From assembly GCA_900542385.1 (NCBI GenBank), contig UQNP01000082.1:1-8124 (forward strand): a stretch of DNA of 8,124 nt, written 5' to 3'. Source of the stretch: an uncultured Eubacterium sp. (lineage in GTDB: Bacteria; Bacillota; Clostridia; Peptostreptococcales; Anaerovoracaceae). The notes under the pieces were generated by a model. It did no database searches and was not told the origin of the DNA. It saw only the letters and a program-made list of their open reading frames with translations. The position numbers were made by a program, and so were the translations under genes. Positions 1 through 5,068 of the stretch are shown piece by piece; positions within the stretch are counted from its first letter, which is position 1, and every line of letters begins with the position of its first letter.

Positions 1-13
1 TTTTTATATTATT

Positions 14-44
14 ATCCTTCCGGCAGTTGTTTTACCGGAAGGAT
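14..44 (-). terminator. Hairpin overlapping the end of the TetR gene
   Basis: A perfect 10-bp inverted repeat (ATCCTTCCGG / CCGGAAGGAT) is separated by an 11-nt loop. Read on the minus strand it begins inside the last codons of the regulator gene, and the TAA stop (32-34) lies in the loop. The downstream tail on the minus strand is A/T-rich (AATAATATAAAAA) but has no U-run, so it is not a textbook intrinsic terminator. It may be a weak terminator or a 3'-end stabilising hairpin. The structure is directly visible; its function is inferred. Confidence 0.5.
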
Positions 45-658
45 GTCAGTATTTTGATCAAAAACGATCTCGTGATTTCATAAATCGAAAGCTCTGTGTA
101 TTTCACATTGGCGAGTTTCATGGCTTCTTTCTGTTTTTCGGTGTGTGAAGTGTAGGGATATACGCCGAACAAAAAAGGAAAGAAAGCGTAGATGAATTCC
201 TGTATATCGCCTGAAGTCACAGGGAAAAACTTTTTAAGACAATATGTGATCGCATCTATGGATTTTGAATATGATGTTTTGAACTCTACGAGATTTTCTA
301 TACGGCTGTTGCATTCCATATCGTAAAGATTCATTGACATCAGTTTGAGCATACGTCCGCGCTTCTCAAGTGTTTTGGCAAGCATATCTGCAAAGTTTTC
401 AACGGACATGACTTCGTGTTTATCAGTTTCAGATATGAGATCATCTATCCAGGCATCGTGCTCTCTTTTGAGCAGAGACAGGAATATCTCTTCTTTACTT
501 TGGAAATAATTATATATCGAAGTCCTTGTAAATGAAGTTTTGCTGCCTATATCCCTTATCGTTATGTCTTTGAAACTCATGGTTTCGTATAGTGAAGCAC
601 AGGCATCAATGATTTCGTCTTTTCTTTCTTTTGTTAATTTTTCAGAACCCTTTGGCAT
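32..658 (-). CDS. TetR/AcrR-family transcriptional regulator
   Basis: This 208-residue protein has the normal TetR-family length. Residues about 8-55 form the N-terminal DNA-binding domain. The helix-turn-helix lies around residues 32-51 and ends in the typical IYNYFQSKEEIF signature. The rest is a divergent all-helical ligand-binding and dimerisation domain, whose ligand cannot be predicted. A start at 697 is open in the same frame, but its ATG sits in the loop of a hairpin with GAGG only 2 nt away. The ATG at 658 has AGAGGG six nt upstream and begins MPKGSEKL, so 658 is preferred. The gene lies downstream of the flavodoxin gene on the same strand and has its own consensus promoter. A palindrome at that promoter closely matches two palindromes at the alcohol dehydrogenase promoter, which suggests autorepression and control of that operon (inference). 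Family assignment is firm; the target set is not proven. Confidence 0.93.
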   Translation of the reverse strand: MPKGSEKLTKERKDEIIDACASLYETMSFKDITIRDIGSKTSFTRTSIYNYFQSKEEIFLSLLKREHDAWIDDLISETDKHEVMSVENFADMLAKTLEKRGRMLKLMSMNLYDMECNSRIENLVEFKTSYSKSIDAITYCLKKFFPVTSGDIQEFIYAFFPFLFGVYPYTSHTEKQKEAMKLANVKYTELSIYEITRSFLIKILTSFR

Positions 659-664
659 TTTGTT

Positions 665-670
665 CCCTCT
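665..670 (-). promoter_or_regulatory. Ribosome binding site deciding the TetR start
   Basis: AGAGGG on the minus strand lies 6 nt before the ATG at 658. The alternative in-frame ATG at 697 lacks a usable site at proper spacing. This supports the 208-residue form over the 221-residue form. Confidence 0.7.
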
Positions 671-681
671 TTTCCGACCAG

Positions 682-713
682 CAAAAGCTCCGGGCATAAC
701 CTCGGAGCTTTTG
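682..713 (-). terminator. Inverted-repeat hairpin in the TetR leader (terminator or attenuator)
   Basis: A perfect 11-bp inverted repeat (CAAAAGCTCCG / CGGAGCTTTTG) encloses a 10-nt loop, with A-run and T-run at the ends of the stem as in bidirectional terminators. It lies about 70 nt beyond the flavodoxin stop, so it could end the dehydrogenase-flavodoxin transcript. It is also downstream of the regulator's own promoter (-10 at 744-749) and upstream of its ribosome binding site. Every regulator transcript from that promoter must therefore pass through it. The U-run is short (four, within the stem), so termination would be partial. Confidence 0.55.
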
Positions 714-715
714 AT

Positions 716-725
716 TCAGATCTGA
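716..725. repeat. 10-bp palindrome TCAGATCTGA in the TetR leader
   Basis: A perfect 10-bp palindrome lies just upstream of the leader hairpin, roughly 12-21 nt after the predicted transcription start of the regulator. It differs from the TGACA-type operators. It could be a protein site, an mRNA structure or chance. Confidence 0.25.
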
Positions 726-743
726 GATGTTGTTACAAGATTT

Positions 744-772
744 ATTATAGACATAACATGATATGGTGTCAA
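744..772 (-). promoter_or_regulatory. Consensus SigA promoter of the TetR gene
   Basis: On the minus strand, TTGACA (767-772) and TATAAT (744-749) are separated by exactly 17 nt, a perfect match to the housekeeping sigma consensus. Transcription should start near 737, giving a leader of about 78 nt that carries the hairpin at 682-713. The -35 box begins 10 bp after the flavodoxin stop codon. A promoter this strong on a regulator gene usually implies repression, which fits the overlapping operator-like palindrome. Confidence 0.85.
759..771 (-). promoter_or_regulatory. Probable TetR autoregulatory operator
   Basis: The 13-bp site reads TGACACCATATCA on the minus strand. It matches 11 of 13 bases of the palindrome at 2450-2462 and has one arm mismatch (TGACA/TATCA). 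It overlaps the -35 box of the regulator promoter, the same placement as the site at 2486-2498 in the dehydrogenase promoter. The shared sequence and placement support a common repressor, most simply the adjacent TetR protein (inference). Confidence 0.6.
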
Positions 773-781
773 ATATATGCA

Positions 782-1249
782 TTATAACATGCTCTTTGCC
801 CATTCAGCGGCTCCTGATCCGTTGAGAAGGCGGCCTTTTTTCCATGAAGCCTTAGGGCAGTGATTTTTCATGCTTTCTTCTGATCTTTTGATGCTGCTTC
901 CGCCGGAAGTGGCAAATGGAATAACAGTCTTTCCTGAGAAATCATAGCTTTCAAGGAAGGTATCTATTATACGGGGCTCCACATACCACCATATTGGAAA
1001 GCCTACGAATACGGTGTCGTATTCGTCCATATTTTTTACAGGATCTGCAATGGCAGGGCGGCAATCCGGGTCGTTCATTTCAATAGTACTGCGGCTTTTT
1101 TTGTCGAGCCAGTTAAGATCGGCTGCTGTGTAGGGCTGCTGAGGACGTATTTCATAGAGGTCCGCGCCTGTTGCTTTTGCCATTTCTTCTGCGACATGAG
1201 CAGTCACGCCGCTGGCAGAAAAATATGCTATGAGTGTTTTGCTGTTCAT
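782..1249 (-). CDS. Small flavodoxin-family protein
   Basis: This 155-residue soluble protein has a flavodoxin fold and is predicted to bind FMN and carry electrons in the cytoplasm. The N-terminal beta strand leads into a phosphate-binding loop, F10-S-A-S-G-V-T16. GFPIWWYVEP (83-92) is the second flavin loop, with Trp87/Trp88 positioned for ring stacking. ATSGGSSI (113-120) is the third contact loop. The form resembles the short flavodoxin type common in clostridia rather than long-chain electron-transfer flavodoxins. The ATG follows the dehydrogenase stop by 1 nt, and AAAGGAG lies about 10 nt upstream inside the end of that gene, so the two are co-transcribed and probably translationally coupled. 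Its redox partner is not evident. The pairing suggests shared induction by an aldehyde, quinone or other redox stress (inference). Confidence 0.9.
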   Translation of the reverse strand: MNSKTLIAYFSASGVTAHVAEEMAKATGADLYEIRPQQPYTAADLNWLDKKSRSTIEMNDPDCRPAIADPVKNMDEYDTVFVGFPIWWYVEPRIIDTFLESYDFSGKTVIPFATSGGSSIKRSEESMKNHCPKASWKKGRLLNGSGAAEWAKSML

Positions 1250-1250
1250 T

Positions 1251-2420
1251 TTATAAACTCTCCTTTAAAATCTTTATTATTTCATCACGCGTCAATTTTT
1301 TATATCCTCCATCCATGATGAGGGTGCCTTCTGCGATACCTTCGATCATGCTTTCATCAGCTCCCAGTTCTGATAGGGACATTACAAGACCGAGCTCACG
1401 CATCCAGTTTTCCATGGCGTCAAGACCTTCGTGCGCTGTTTCTTCGTCGGATTTCCCCTCAGGGTCTACATCCCATACATTCACAGCGAAACGTTTGAAT
1501 TTTTTGAGTCCGTAAGGAAGGATATGACGATAGTAAGGTATGGATACTGCTGCCAGCGTCATACCGTGAGCGGCATTGGTGTACGCTCCTGCAGACTGAC
1601 CCAGCATGTGTACCATCCAGTCTGTGGATTTTCCGCGTGAAATGAGGGTGTTCAGAGCCCAGGTCGCTGACCACATGAGATTGCTTCGGGCCTCATAATC
1701 CTGAGGATCTTTGTTTGCGATACGGCTGGCGTTTATTACTGAGCGCATGAGGCCTTCGCTTATATAATCGCTGGTGTTGTCATCTTCTCCGGAAAAGTAT
1801 TGTTCGCATATATGATTGAATATATCGTATATGCCTGAAACCATCTGATAGTGAGGCAGTGTCATGGTGTATCCGGAATCGAGAACTGCGAATTTAGGCA
1901 TGATTTTTTCATCTGCAAATACGTGGCCTATTTTCTGTTTTGTTTCAGTATTTGTAATTACGGCTCCTGCATTCATTTCCGAGCCGGTGCCTACCATGGT
2001 GAGTATGCAGCCTACAGGCAGTGTATCACAGTCAGGCTCTTCAAATTTCAAATAATATTTTTCCCAGGGATCTTCGCTGCAGTTTACCGATACTGAAACG
2101 GCTTTGGCGTAATCGCATACCGAGCCTCCGCCAACAGCGAGAATAAAATCAGCATTGTGTTTTCGAGCAACTTCTATCCCTTCGTAAAGCTTGTTTAATG
2201 TAGGATTTGGCATTACGCCGGAGATTTCAGCTATATTTTTAGAGTTGCTTTTCAAAATATTGATGACTTCATCGTAGATACCGTTCGTTTTTACAGAGCC
2301 GCCTCCGTAGATAAGAAGAACATTTTTACCGTATTTAGGAAGCTCCTCATTGAGAGATTCAATAGAATTTTTGCCAAAATACAGTTTTGTCGGGTTACAG
2401 TATGAAAAATTTCCTAACAT
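1251..2420 (-). CDS. Iron-containing alcohol dehydrogenase (YqhD/butanol dehydrogenase type)
   Basis: The 389-residue length is normal for the family. It is predicted to interconvert aldehydes and alcohols with NAD(P)H in the cytoplasm. The nucleotide-binding motifs are YGGGS (38-42) and AVGGGS (95-100). The metal-binding residues Asp199, His203, His271 and His285 are all present in the family's D-x3-H and H-x13-H spacing. Sequence blocks such as GSVKTNG, ATW/ALN and HMLG place it with E. coli YqhD and the clostridial BdhA/BdhB enzymes rather than FucO or AdhE, so NADPH preference is likely but not shown. The ATG has a near-perfect AAAGGAGG 7 nt upstream. It is the first gene of a two-gene operon with flavodoxin, from an extended -10 promoter flanked by two operator-like palindromes. 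It may detoxify aldehydes or take part in solvent or diol formation; sequence does not tell which. Confidence 0.95.
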   Translation of the reverse strand: MLGNFSYCNPTKLYFGKNSIESLNEELPKYGKNVLLIYGGGSVKTNGIYDEVINILKSNSKNIAEISGVMPNPTLNKLYEGIEVARKHNADFILAVGGGSVCDYAKAVSVSVNCSEDPWEKYYLKFEEPDCDTLPVGCILTMVGTGSEMNAGAVITNTETKQKIGHVFADEKIMPKFAVLDSGYTMTLPHYQMVSGIYDIFNHICEQYFSGEDDNTSDYISEGLMRSVINASRIANKDPQDYEARSNLMWSATWALNTLISRGKSTDWMVHMLGQSAGAYTNAAHGMTLAAVSIPYYRHILPYGLKKFKRFAVNVWDVDPEGKSDEETAHEGLDAMENWMRELGLVMSLSELGADESMIEGIAEGTLIMDGGYKKLTRDEIIKILKESL

Positions 2421-2448
2421 TGAAATACCTCCTTTATGATCATCTGTT

Positions 2449-2463
2449 CTGACACTATGTCAG
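2449..2463 (-). promoter_or_regulatory. Operator-like palindrome at the dehydrogenase transcription start
   Basis: CTGACA-CTA-TGTCAG is a perfect 6-bp inverted repeat with a 3-bp centre. It lies across the predicted transcription start (about 2464), just downstream of the -10 box. Its 13-bp core is 12/13 identical to the site at 2486-2498, with centres 36 bp apart. A repressor bound here would block initiation or early elongation. Confidence 0.75.
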
Positions 2464-2470
2464 CAAATAC

Positions 2471-2499
2471 AATATACCATTTTTCTGACACTGTGTCAA
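2471..2499 (-). promoter_or_regulatory. SigA promoter of the dehydrogenase-flavodoxin operon
   Basis: On the minus strand, TTGACA (2494-2499) and TATATT (2471-2476) are 17 nt apart. TGG immediately before the -10 box makes it an extended -10 element. The start is predicted near 2464, giving a leader of about 44 nt ending in AAAGGAGG. The -35 box is embedded in the palindrome at 2486-2498, so regulator binding and polymerase binding should be mutually exclusive. Confidence 0.82.
2486..2498 (-). promoter_or_regulatory. Operator-like palindrome over the dehydrogenase -35 box
   Basis: TGACAC-T-GTGTCA is a perfect 6-bp inverted repeat with a single central base. It contains five of the six -35 bases of the dehydrogenase promoter. 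With the sites at 2449-2463 and 759-771 it defines a motif TGACA-N3-TGTCA. Confidence 0.75.
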
Positions 2500-2516
2500 T
2501 ATATGAATTTAAATTT

Positions 2517-2545
2517 TTTACACTGTGTGTGAATGCAGATATAAG
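2517..2545 (+). promoter_or_regulatory. Possible upstream promoter of the pot operon
   Basis: TTTACA (2517-2522) and TATAAG (2540-2545) are separated by 17 nt. A T/A-rich stretch with palindrome AATTTAAATT (2506-2515) lies immediately upstream and could act as an UP element. Only 17 bp separate its -35 box from the divergent dehydrogenase -35 box, so polymerases at the two promoters would compete. It is weaker than the promoter at 2557-2585. Confidence 0.45.
2518..2530. promoter_or_regulatory. Degenerate copy of the TetR-type operator
   Basis: TTACACTGTGTGT matches 10 of 13 positions of the palindrome at 2486-2498 (centres 32 bp apart), keeping the left arm better than the right. It overlaps the -35 box of the upstream pot promoter. 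It could be an auxiliary low-affinity site or a decayed duplicate. Confidence 0.3.
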
Positions 2546-2556
2546 ATATATATGTA

Positions 2557-2585
2557 TTGAAATGCGGGAAACGTTTCTATATAAT
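2557..2585 (+). promoter_or_regulatory. Likely main promoter of the potA-potB-potCD operon
   Basis: TTGAAA (2557-2562) and a perfect TATAAT (2580-2585) are 17 nt apart. The predicted start near 2592 gives a leader of about 35 nt with GAGG nine nt before the potA ATG. The 10-bp palindrome at 2568-2577 fills the middle of the spacer. Confidence 0.75.
2568..2577 (+). promoter_or_regulatory. Palindrome GAAACGTTTC inside the pot promoter spacer
   Basis: A perfect 10-bp palindrome centred on CG lies between the -35 and -10 boxes. The core resembles LacI/CcpA-family operators. Aligned to a CcpA cre consensus (TGNAANCGNWNNCA), it mismatches the first T and the C near the end, so a cre call is weak. 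Its position would make any bound protein a repressor. Confidence 0.4.
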
Positions 2586-2626
2586 AGGTCTGTAACTTTT
2601 TGCGAGGACAAATGAGGATTGGATGA

Positions 2627-4204
2627 ATGGAAGACAAAAAACTTATACAGTTCAGAAATATAGTAAAAGAATTCGACGGACAGATGGTGCTTAAAGGCAT
2701 CGATCTGGATATATACGAAAATGAATTTGTGACATTGCTGGGACCTTCAGGATGCGGTAAGACTACTCTCCTGAGAATACTTGGAGGTTTTATAGAAGCT
2801 GATGAAGGTAAAATAATATTCGACGGCGAAGACATAGGAAGTGTACCGCCTTATAAGCGTGAGCTGAATACGGTTTTTCAGAAGTACGCACTGTTTCCGC
2901 ATATGACGGTAGAACAGAACATAGCTTTCGGACTCAAGATCAAAAAGATGGGAAAAGATGTAATAGAGCAGAAAGTCATGAAGATGCTTAAGCTTATAGG
3001 TCTTGAAGGTTTTGAAGATAAAAATGTAACGCTTCTTTCGGGAGGTCAGCAGCAAAGAGTTGCAATAGCAAGAGCGCTGATAAATGAGCCGAAGGTCCTT
3101 TTGCTTGATGAGCCTCTTGCGGCGCTTGACCTGAAACTGAGAAAAGAAATGCAGTATGAACTGAAACGCATACAGCAGGAAGTAGGTATAACCTTTATCT
3201 TCGTTACTCATGATCAGGAAGAAGCGCTGACAATGTCGGACAAGATAGTGGTAATGAACAAAGGAGAGATATATCAGGTGGGAACGCCTCAGGATATATA
3301 CAATGAGCCTGAAAACAGATATGTTGCTGATTTTATAGGAGAAAGCAATATACTGGAAGGGATCATGCTTGATGATTATAAAGTGAAATTCGATGACAGA
3401 GAGTTTGAATGTGTAGACTTTGGGTTCAGGGAGAATGAAAAAGTAGATATAGTTATAAGACCGGAAGATATAGATATAGTAAAGCCGGAGGAGGGAAAAC
3501 TCACCGGAACTGTCGAAGATATATTTTTTAAGGGTGTATATTATGATGTGACTGTGGAAACGGTTCCAGGCACAAAAGTCACTGTAAATATGCATGTGAT
3601 AAAAGAACATGATATTACCAGTGAAGACGGAAAAGAAAAAATATCAGCCAATGATTTTTACGTCGATCTGAAAGATATGGAAGATCTTGACGAGAAGGAG
3701 ATAATAGCCAGAGCGGATGCTCAGGCGTGGGATGCCGAGACTGATGAATATATATCTATAACGAGTATAAAATATGAAATTAAAAATGAATTGGGTGCGT
3801 ATCCGGTTGTGTTTTCAACAGCAGCGGGTACGAGCGTCGAGAGAATGATCCATGTTATTGACCAGATGTATGTGATAAACGAAAAAGCAAATGAAGCTGT
3901 AAGCGCTTTTAATTTCTATAAGACTCCTGAGGAGATAGAAGAATCGGTTGCGCTTGATACGGATCTTAAAACATGGGCGAGCGCTCAGGGCTGGAAGCTG
4001 AGCAATGAAGATGAGTCTGTAGAAATATATGTTGAATATGACTTTGATCCGGAAAACATAATGACCGGGACTTATAAGGTGTCGTTTATGACGGCAGGAC
4101 GTGAATTTCGTATAAATACTACGGATTATGTTGAAGAAGGCGCAGAGGTGGGACTCACTTTCTATCCTGAAGATATTCATGTAATGAGGAAGATGGTTTA
4201 TTAA
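2627..4204 (+). CDS. potA: Polyamine ABC transporter ATPase PotA with an inserted Ig-like region
   Basis: This is the cytoplasmic ATPase that drives spermidine/putrescine import through PotB and PotC. The ABC domain (about 1-240) is complete: Walker A GPSGCGKT (39-46), Q-loop Gln85, signature LSGGQQQR (137-144), Walker B LLLDEP with Asp161/Glu162, D-loop ALD (166-168) and H-loop His195. A TOBE-type regulatory region follows, with the first half at about 241-325 (IRPEDI at 277-282). It resumes at about 498-525 with the characteristic PEDIHVM. Between the halves sit about 170 extra residues that read as two Ig-like repeats, giving 525 residues instead of the usual 350-380. The insert is rich in Asp/Glu and uses the same ATA-rich codons as the rest, so it is not a recent import. 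GAGG lies 9 nt before the ATG. The TAA stop directly abuts the potB ATG. The ATPase and Pot assignment are firm; the insert's role is unknown. Confidence 0.95.
   Translation: MEDKKLIQFRNIVKEFDGQMVLKGIDLDIYENEFVTLLGPSGCGKTTLLRILGGFIEADEGKIIFDGEDIGSVPPYKRELNTVFQKYALFPHMTVEQNIAFGLKIKKMGKDVIEQKVMKMLKLIGLEGFEDKNVTLLSGGQQQRVAIARALINEPKVLLLDEPLAALDLKLRKEMQYELKRIQQEVGITFIFVTHDQEEALTMSDKIVVMNKGEIYQVGTPQDIYNEPENRYVADFIGESNILEGIMLDDYKVKFDDREFECVDFGFRENEKVDIVIRPEDIDIVKPEEGKLTGTVEDIFFKGVYYDVTVETVPGTKVTVNMHVIKEHDITSEDGKEKISANDFYVDLKDMEDLDEKEIIARADAQAWDAETDEYISITSIKYEIKNELGAYPVVFSTAAGTSVERMIHVIDQMYVINEKANEAVSAFNFYKTPEEIEESVALDTDLKTWASAQGWKLSNEDESVEIYVEYDFDPENIMTGTYKVSFMTAGREFRINTTDYVEEGAEVGLTFYPEDIHVMRKMVY
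3641..3859 (+). repeat. Ig-like repeat 1 in PotA (residues about 339-411)
   Basis: The repeat starts ISANDFYV, carries AQAW (365-368), and ends with [15 protein letters not shown] (390-404). This start, middle and end pattern is typical of tandem beta-sandwich modules in Gram-positive cell-surface proteins. Finding it in a cytoplasmic ATPase is unexpected. Homology to those modules is judged from pattern only. Confidence 0.55.
3872..4117 (+). repeat. Ig-like repeat 2 in PotA (residues about 416-497)
   Basis: It aligns with repeat 1: VSAFNFY against ISANDFY, AQGW (454-457) against AQAW, and [14 protein letters not shown] (481-494) against [14 protein letters not shown]. Similarity is clear at these three blocks and low between them, consistent with an old duplication or with acquisition as a pair. 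Confidence 0.5.
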
Positions 4205-5068
4205 ATGAAAAGATTATCGCAGCTTACAATTCCATACATTGTCTGGGTGATACTGATGATAGCTCTGCCGATGCTTCTTATAGCATTTTATTCTGTGATA
4301 GACGGAGGCAACGGCATAGTCAATGTAGACTTTACATTTGACAATTACATACAGTTTTTTACTGATCCGGATTTTCTGCTCATATTGTGGCGTTCTATAG
4401 AGATTGCGATCAAAACGACGATAATATGTGTTCTGGTCGGATACCCTATAGCTTACTTTATAGCAGGCAGTTCGGAAAAAGTTCAAAATATACTCATTTT
4501 GATGATAACGCTTCCGATGTGGATAAACATGCTTGTAAGGACATACGCATGGATAGGGATACTATCGGAAGGAGGCATAGCCCAGAGACTGCTTGAGCTC
4601 ATAGGACTGGGAAACAGTGAGCTCCTTTATACAGAAGGAGCGGTAATGCTTGGGATGGTATATAACTTCATACCGTTCATGATATTACAGATCAATTCTG
4701 CTTTGAGCAAGATGGATAAATCGCTGATAGATGCCAGTGCAGACCTTGGAGCCAATAAAGTGCAGACTTTCAGAAGGGTGATATTTCCGCTGTCGCTTCC
4801 AGGAGTGATAAGCGGGGTGACGCTTGTATTCCTTCCGTCAGTGAGCTCTTTTTTCATACCTAAACTTTTAGGCGGCGGTCAGTATTTCCTTATAGGAAAC
4901 GTCATAGAAAATCAGTTTATAACTGTGGGCGAATGGTCTTTCGGCAGCGCGATATCGATGATAATCGCTGTGATAATGATGCTGAGCATCTATGCTGTAA
5001 GGAGCGTTGAAAACAGAAACCAGGGAAAAGCCAGAAGAAAGGTCAGGGTGAGACATGAAGAAAGATAG
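4205..5068 (+). CDS. potB: Polyamine ABC transporter permease PotB
   Basis: This 287-residue inner permease subunit has about six membrane segments (approximately 10-32, 63-86, 95-118, 144-165, 193-215 and 246-266). The cytoplasmic EAA loop that docks onto PotA is at about 174-204: DASADLGANKVQTFRRV followed by FPLSLPG. Length and motif match PotB of the spermidine/putrescine family. The C-terminus is basic (RKVRVRHEER). The ATG directly follows the potA stop. The nearest GAGGA is about 15 nt upstream, longer than usual, so translation probably relies on coupling to potA. The last 14 nt overlap the start of potCD. PotB pairs with the PotC half of the next protein to form the transmembrane channel. 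It could in principle carry another polyamine-like substrate; direction and family are secure. Confidence 0.95.
   Translation: MKRLSQLTIPYIVWVILMIALPMLLIAFYSVIDGGNGIVNVDFTFDNYIQFFTDPDFLLILWRSIEIAIKTTIICVLVGYPIAYFIAGSSEKVQNILILMITLPMWINMLVRTYAWIGILSEGGIAQRLLELIGLGNSELLYTEGAVMLGMVYNFIPFMILQINSALSKMDKSLIDASADLGANKVQTFRRVIFPLSLPGVISGVTLVFLPSVSSFFIPKLLGGGQYFLIGNVIENQFITVGEWSFGSAISMIIAVIMMLSIYAVRSVENRNQGKARRKVRVRHEER

Larger units (their letters stand above)
3608..4117 (+). other. Insertion within the PotA TOBE domain (residues about 328-497)
   Basis: Ordinary PotA proteins have only a short turn between the strand equivalent to GTKVTVNMH (315-323) and the closing [14 protein letters not shown] strands. 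Here about 170 residues intervene. Both ends look like TOBE sequence, so this is an in-frame domain insertion and not a C-terminal fusion. Boundaries are estimated by eye to within about 10 residues. Confidence 0.7.

Noticed and set aside
659..697. Longer N-terminus for the TetR regulator (start at 697)
   Set aside because: The start lies in a hairpin loop with GAGG only 2 nt away, and the extra 13 residues are not typical; the start at 658 has proper spacing.
1431..1674. Short frames on both strands within the dehydrogenase gene
   Set aside because: They are shadows of a fully conserved enzyme frame with intact metal-binding residues.
2564..2579. CcpA cre site at the pot promoter
   Set aside because: Two conserved cre positions do not match. 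Kept only as an unassigned palindrome.
2612..2626. Four-codon upstream frame (ATG AGG ATT GGA TGA) ending directly before the potA ATG
   Set aside because: Its ATG is part of the potA Shine-Dalgarno region and it has no ribosome binding site of its own; likely chance.
2747..3610. Long minus-strand open frame of 287 codons opposite potA
   Set aside because: It is antisense to the conserved ATPase domain, its translation is a low-complexity Phe/Tyr/Ile/His-rich string, and it has no family signature. It arises from ATA/AGA-rich codons on the other strand.
3815..4180. Minus-strand frame opposite the PotA insertion
   Set aside because: It was considered as an overlapping gene explaining the insertion. 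Composition is non-protein-like, and the plus-strand frame is continuous with TOBE sequence on both sides.
4621..4641. 7-bp inverted repeat GCTCCTT/AAGGAGC inside potB
   Set aside because: It lies in the middle of a coding region without a U-run; there is no reason to call it a terminator or site.
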